8,187 nt of DNA from an uncultured Ruminococcus sp. (lineage in GTDB: Bacteria > Bacillota > Clostridia > Oscillospirales > Ruminococcaceae), in assembly GCA_946404705.1 (NCBI GenBank), contig CAMJES010000088.1:1-8187 (forward strand), in the 5' to 3' direction. Under the pieces are notes generated by a model. It was not told the DNA's origin. It worked only from the letters and a program-made list of their open reading frames with translations, and did no database searches. The position numbers and the translations under genes are program-made. Positions 6,044 to 8,187 of this stretch are shown here, piece after piece (the first letter of the stretch is position 1; every line of letters starts with the position of its first letter).

Positions 6044-7093
6044 CTACTTGATGCTCAATGCTTTTACCTTGTTCATTTGCATAAAACTCGAATTTATCAA
6101 TACGATAATTCTTTTTTTTATTATTTTACGTTTGTCTAATGGAATATTTAAAGAATCCATCAGTTTTTCACAATGTCTTTCTTCTGAATCAATTTTTTGA
6201 TCAATACTGTAAACAGTATCATTTTTTACTGTTGTATCACGAACAAAATAAATTATTTTCCTGTTATCAGATAACAAAAGCCATTTTCCAATTCTATCCC
6301 ACCAAATAGTATCTGTTATACCAATTGACATACCATAAATACATATAATATTACTGGAATTTAATAATTTACTTGCTTGTTCGTCAATTTTATACCCTAT
6401 ACTTATATTTTTTTGGGGTTTTATTACCCTACGTCTAATTCTATCTGGTAAATCATCTGAAAACGGAAGCTGTTTTAAATCATTTACACCCATTATCATG
6501 TTTTTGTTTAATTCGCCATGAACATGTATTAATGAACCGATTCTTCGAGAATATTTTACATTGCTCATATTACATGAATACAATTCTCCTCCATTAGTTG
6601 AAGATAATTTCTTTATTATTCTATCAATAGTAGTTGTATAGTTAAATGATAAAAAGTTATACTGCACATCAAGGTCATTTTTATTATATCCCGTATCGTT
6701 GTAAAAATCATCTGTTACAGCTGGTCTAAATCCTATGTTATGCAAAGCGGTCAATCTGATCCAATCCGAAATCTGCTTTTCATCCTTACTTATATCGTCA
6801 GAAAACTTATCATTTTCCTTGTTCAGATATTTATTGAGTTCTGATAATACATCTTCATAAATTGCAATATAGTTGTCAATTGTGTCATTATTAAAATTTG
6901 CTATATACTCACCAAAGCACTTTTCGAAATCGGCCCATAACTCTATTGTCTCTTTTTTTATAGTAGCTTTGAATTTAGCTATGTTCTCATCTTCTGATGG
7001 GAGATCAATATAGTATTTTAAAAAATGGTCGAAACCTGTTTCCAAGCCAACACCCAAATCGAAACCATTACCTATTAAATATGTAACATTCAT
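6044..7093 (-). CDS. abiH: AbiH-family abortive-infection phage-defence protein, 349 aa
   Basis: AbiH proteins were described as lactococcal abortive-infection determinants, and the family is widespread in bacterial defence islands; the biochemical activity is not settled. Motifs seen: YLIGNGFDLGVGL (5-17, nucleotide-binding-like N-terminus) with TGFDHFLKYY; ELWADFEKCF (51-60); FLSFNYTTTIDRI (147-159); LIHVHGEL (188-195); MGVND (201-205); and IYGMSIGITDTIWW (252-265). These are in the usual AbiH order, and the length is typical. Start: ATG 7093, 8 bases after AGGAGA (7107-7102). The gene is much more AT-rich than the chromosomal genes to its left (about 30% G+C in a sampled line), lies between tRNA-Leu and an integrase gene, and has its own promoters, all consistent with horizontal transfer. 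No partner gene adjoins it, so it would act as a single-gene system. The symbol denotes the family, not orthology to the lactococcal gene. Confidence 0.85.
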   Translation of the reverse strand: MNVTYLIGNGFDLGVGLETGFDHFLKYYIDLPSEDENIAKFKATIKKETIELWADFEKCFGEYIANFNNDTIDNYIAIYEDVLSELNKYLNKENDKFSDDISKDEKQISDWIRLTALHNIGFRPAVTDDFYNDTGYNKNDLDVQYNFLSFNYTTTIDRIIKKLSSTNGGELYSCNMSNVKYSRRIGSLIHVHGELNKNMIMGVNDLKQLPFSDDLPDRIRRRVIKPQKNISIGYKIDEQASKLLNSSNIICIYGMSIGITDTIWWDRIGKWLLLSDNRKIIYFVRDTTVKNDTVYSIDQKIDSEERHCEKLMDSLNIPLDKRKIIKKRIIVLINSSFMQMNKVKALSIK

Positions 7094-7188
7094 TTTTTTA
7101 TTCTCCTAATTACTCCTGCATTAATATTTTTCAACGGTTCTGCTTTTTCAAGTACTTGCTTAAATACAAATCCTGATTTTTTAGAGCA

Positions 7189-7205
7189 GTTACACTTGAT
7201 GTTAC
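7189..7205. promoter_or_regulatory. Possible operator at the start of the abiH transcript
   Basis: GTTACA-CTTGA-TGTTAC is an imperfect palindrome (arms 6 bases with one mismatch). It covers about +3 to +19 of the abiH transcript predicted from the 7215-7243 promoter, where a bound repressor would block initiation. The binding protein is unknown. Confidence 0.35.
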
Positions 7206-7214
7206 GTTGAATAA

Positions 7215-7243
7215 ATTATACCATATTAATCCGAAAAATTCAA
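7215..7243 (-). promoter_or_regulatory. Proximal promoter P1 of the AbiH-like gene
   Basis: On the minus strand: -35 TTGAAT (7243-7238), a 17-base spacer and -10 TATAAT (7220-7215) with TGG just before, an extended -10. The start would be near 7208, leaving a leader of about 115 bases that contains the palindrome CAAGTACTTG (7149-7158). Confidence 0.75.
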
Positions 7244-7276
7244 TCGGAATCGGGATATATTCTTATTTCACTCCTT

Positions 7277-7306
7277 TTTATAGCATAATGCTATAGTATT
7301 TGTAAA
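7277..7306 (-). promoter_or_regulatory. Distal promoter P2 upstream of the AbiH-like gene, overlapped by a 17-bp palindrome
   Basis: On the minus strand: -35 TTTACA (7306-7301), an 18-base spacer and -10 TATAAA (7282-7277) with extended TGC. The palindrome TATAGCAT-A-ATGCTATA (7279-7295, perfect apart from the central base) covers the spacer and most of the -10, a classic repressor position. No gene starts between P2 and P1, so P2 would also feed abiH. Confidence 0.5.
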
Positions 7307-7350
7307 ATCAATATAAAAATATTTAAAGCATCGGCTATGATGTAAAATAC

Positions 7351-7390
7351 TTGCCTAAAGTTAAAGTACAAACTTTAGGCAAAAATTTTT
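7351..7390. terminator. Strong hairpin, terminator-like
   Basis: A 12-bp perfect stem, TTGCCTAAAGTT (7351-7362) with AACTTTAGGCAA (7371-7382), and an 8-base loop, followed on the plus strand by AAA and five T (7386-7390). On the minus strand the tail is GTATTTTAC. It could isolate abiH from read-through out of the integrase gene. A promoter-like pair lies just upstream on the minus strand (GTGACA 7433-7428, 17 bases, TATACC 7410-7405), so a short structured RNA is an alternative. Confidence 0.5.
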
Positions 7391-7407
7391 ATATAGGTTA
7401 TATAGGT
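7390..7407. repeat. Tandem 9-bp repeat
   Basis: TATATAGGT occurs twice without a gap (7390-7398 and 7399-7407), directly after the 7351-7382 hairpin. The function is unknown. Confidence 0.6.
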
Positions 7408-7455
7408 ATAGTTCTGCCGTGTATAGCTGTCACCTACATATTATCATAAATAAGT

Positions 7456-7485
7456 AACGCAGATTATGAGTACATAATCTGCGTT
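7456..7485. other. Perfect 13-bp hairpin with a tetraloop in the non-coding region
   Basis: AACGCAGATTATG (7456-7468) and CATAATCTGCGTT (7473-7485) pair perfectly around AGTA. The tail on either strand is AT-rich without a clean T-run, so it is a poor classical terminator. It may be a transcript boundary, a structured RNA element or a protein-binding palindrome. Confidence 0.6.
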
Positions 7486-7563
7486 TAATCATATCTATTT
7501 CTCCAACGGATTAGCGATGAATAAACCATATAAATCTTCTCCAACAAAAAAGACTTGACATCC

Positions 7564-7621
7564 ACAATCTAACGGATGTAATGTTGTTAGAGAACTGTTA
7601 GATTGTTAGATAACTGTTAGA
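7564..7621. repeat. Tandem 19-bp repeat with an inverted 10-bp copy, downstream of the integrase gene
   Basis: TTGTTAGAGAACTGTTAGA (7584-7602) and TTGTTAGATAACTGTTAGA (7603-7621) differ at one base. They give four GTTAGA boxes spaced 11, 8 and 11 bases apart. ACAATCTAAC (7564-7573) is the exact reverse complement of 7597-7606 in the array. Clusters of short repeats beside an integrase gene are typical of recombinase or excisionase arm-binding sites in attachment regions; that role is inferred here. ACATCC/GGATGT (7558-7563, 7574-7579) also form a small hairpin. Confidence 0.7.
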
Positions 7622-7655
7622 AGCAGAAAGAAACCTTGAAATGTCCCCAAAAACT

Positions 7656-7696
7656 ACCACAAAATTTATGTGAAACGACCTGCTCCCACCACAAAA
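7656..7696. repeat. Direct 9-bp repeats next to the integrase terminator
   Basis: ACCACAAAA occurs at 7656-7664 and 7688-7696, 32 bases (about three helical turns) apart. The first copy overlaps a pseudo-palindrome CACA-AAATTTA-TGTG (7658-7672). Possible recombinase-related sites; short enough to be chance. Confidence 0.4.
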
Positions 7697-7697
7697 A

Positions 7698-7738
7698 AGA
7701 AAAGTGTAAACTACGAATCGCATAGTTTACACTTTTTT
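7698..7738. terminator. Bidirectional intrinsic terminator of the integrase gene
   Basis: A 13-bp perfect stem, AAAGTGTAAACTA (7701-7713) with TAGTTTACACTTT (7723-7735), and a 9-base loop. On the minus strand, the direction of the integrase gene, the tail reads TCTTTTTTG; on the plus strand six T (7733-7738) follow. It begins immediately after the integrase stop codon. Confidence 0.85.
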
Positions 7739-8148
7739 CTATTTCTCCAGCGCCTTTGAAATAGCATCGGCGGATGCAAGCTTGGCTGTATAATCCAAGT
7801 GGCTGTAAAAGTTCGCCGTGACGTTATATGTAGAGTGACCAAGCCACTCCTGTATCTCTTTCATAGATACTCCGTTTGCAAGCAGAAGCGAAGCGCAGGA
7901 ATGGCGCAGATCGTGAAAGCGTATGGGCTTCAGATTGTGCTTTTTGATCATATATGCGAAATGCGATGTAACGTAATTGGGCGTTACAAGCTTTCCGAAC
8001 GCATCTCTGCAGACATAGTCAGAGTATTTTGTATCATAACCGCTGCGAAGCAGCTTGGCATAATATTCCTGCCGTTCTTTTTCGGCAACAAGCATCTTTT
8101 CTATTTGAGGAATAAGCGGCAAGGTGCGTCGGCTGGAATTGTTCTTGA
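7739..8148 (-). CDS. Tyrosine recombinase/phage-type integrase, C-terminal catalytic part (5' end lost at contig end)
   Basis: Site-specific recombinase of the phage integrase family that inserts and excises a mobile element. Only the last 135 or so residues are visible, starting KNNSSRRTLPL, the region that normally carries the beta-hairpin lysine. Then come FHDLRHSCASLLL (the His-x-x-Arg catalytic box), VSMKEIQEWLGHS (third histidine box) and NFYSHLDY with the nucleophilic tyrosine at 7805-7807. The first catalytic arginine and the DNA-binding N-terminal domains are missing because genomic sequence ends at 8148, not because the gene is proven broken. Full-length relatives have roughly 350-400 residues. 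It reads left toward the defence gene and tRNA-Leu, and a strong terminator follows its stop. It may belong to a prophage or an integrative conjugative element; the fragment cannot decide. Confidence 0.9.
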
Positions 8149-8187
8149 AGATCGGAAGAGCGTCGTGTAGGGAAAGAGTGTAGATCT
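8149..8187. other. Illumina TruSeq adapter sequence left at the contig end (artefact)
   Basis: From AGATCGGAAGAGC (8149-8161) through GTCGTGTAGGG to the terminal AGATCT, these 39 bases match, from memory, the reverse complement of the TruSeq universal adapter without a mismatch. They are not genomic. The first one or two bases could also be genomic by coincidence, so the true border is 8148 within a base or two. Confidence 0.97.

Larger units (their letters stand above)
7094..7738. other. Long non-coding stretch between the AbiH-like gene and the integrase gene
   Basis: About 645 bases with no supported protein frame. From left to right it holds the abiH leader and promoters P1 and P2, the palindrome at 7279-7295, a strong hairpin (7351-7382), a 9-bp tandem repeat (7390-7407), a perfect hairpin (7456-7485), the 19-bp repeats (7584-7621), the ACCACAAAA pair and the integrase terminator. 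No copy of the tRNA-Leu 3' end was found here. Confidence 0.6.

Noticed and set aside
7456..7621. Type III toxin-antitoxin RNA (repeat RNA before a toxin gene)
   Set aside because: Only two 19-bp repeats, no ToxN-like gene; the downstream gene is AbiH-like and has its own promoters.
7564..7621. CRISPR array
   Set aside because: The repeat units abut without spacers, and no cas gene is present.
7674..7692. Sequence CCTGCTCCCACCA resembling a tRNA 3' end, as a possible duplicated attachment site
   Set aside because: The preceding 17 bases do not form a T arm, and it does not match the tRNA-Leu 3' end (GGTTAGCGGCACCA).
7799..8170. Rightward 123-codon frame ending in LEDRKSVV
   Set aside because: It is antisense to the integrase gene and its end is translated from Illumina adapter sequence.

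Overview
The window looks like the end of a draft contig from a low-to-mid GC Gram-positive anaerobe, most likely a gut Clostridia member (Ruminococcus/Oscillospiraceae-like). This placement is an inference from strong AGGAGG-type ribosome binding sites, sigma-A promoters (TTGACA/TATAAT), a TTG-started lipoprotein, a solitary ECF S component and a CcpA/LacI-like operator. No taxonomic marker gene is present. The last 39 bases (8149-8187) are Illumina TruSeq adapter, so genomic sequence stops at about 8148.

Chromosomal part (1 to about 5675). It holds the N-terminal four fifths of a PLP-dependent cysteine desulfurase (minus strand, cut by the left edge); an ECF transporter S component with an unusual extra C-terminal membrane segment and charged tail (plus); a convergent minus-strand pair, rnhA (RNase HI) followed 14 bases later by a CPBP-family membrane protease; a solitary sugar-type ABC solute-binding lipoprotein (plus) behind a near-consensus promoter flanked by two LacI/CcpA-type palindromes; and a tRNA-Leu(UAA) with its own promoter and terminator.

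Accessory part (about 5676 to 8148). The sequence becomes much more A+T rich: hand counts of single 60-base lines give about 30% G+C at 6961-7020 inside the abiH-like gene, against 50% at 4501-4560 in the solute-binding protein gene. It contains an AbiH-family phage-defence gene (minus) and the C-terminal half of a tyrosine recombinase (minus, cut by the contig end). Between them lies about 645 bases without a gene, rich in perfect hairpins, a 19-bp tandem repeat and promoter-like elements. A tRNA gene, repeats, an AT-rich defence gene and an integrase together suggest one end of an integrative element or defence island next to tRNA-Leu. No duplicated tRNA 3' end is visible, so the attachment site is unproven.

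I do not see a clearly new multi-gene system. The best leads are the regulation of abiH (tandem promoters with palindromes), the structured non-coding stretch between abiH and the integrase, the dual-operator control of the orphan binding protein, and a 33-codon small ORF upstream of the cysteine desulfurase.
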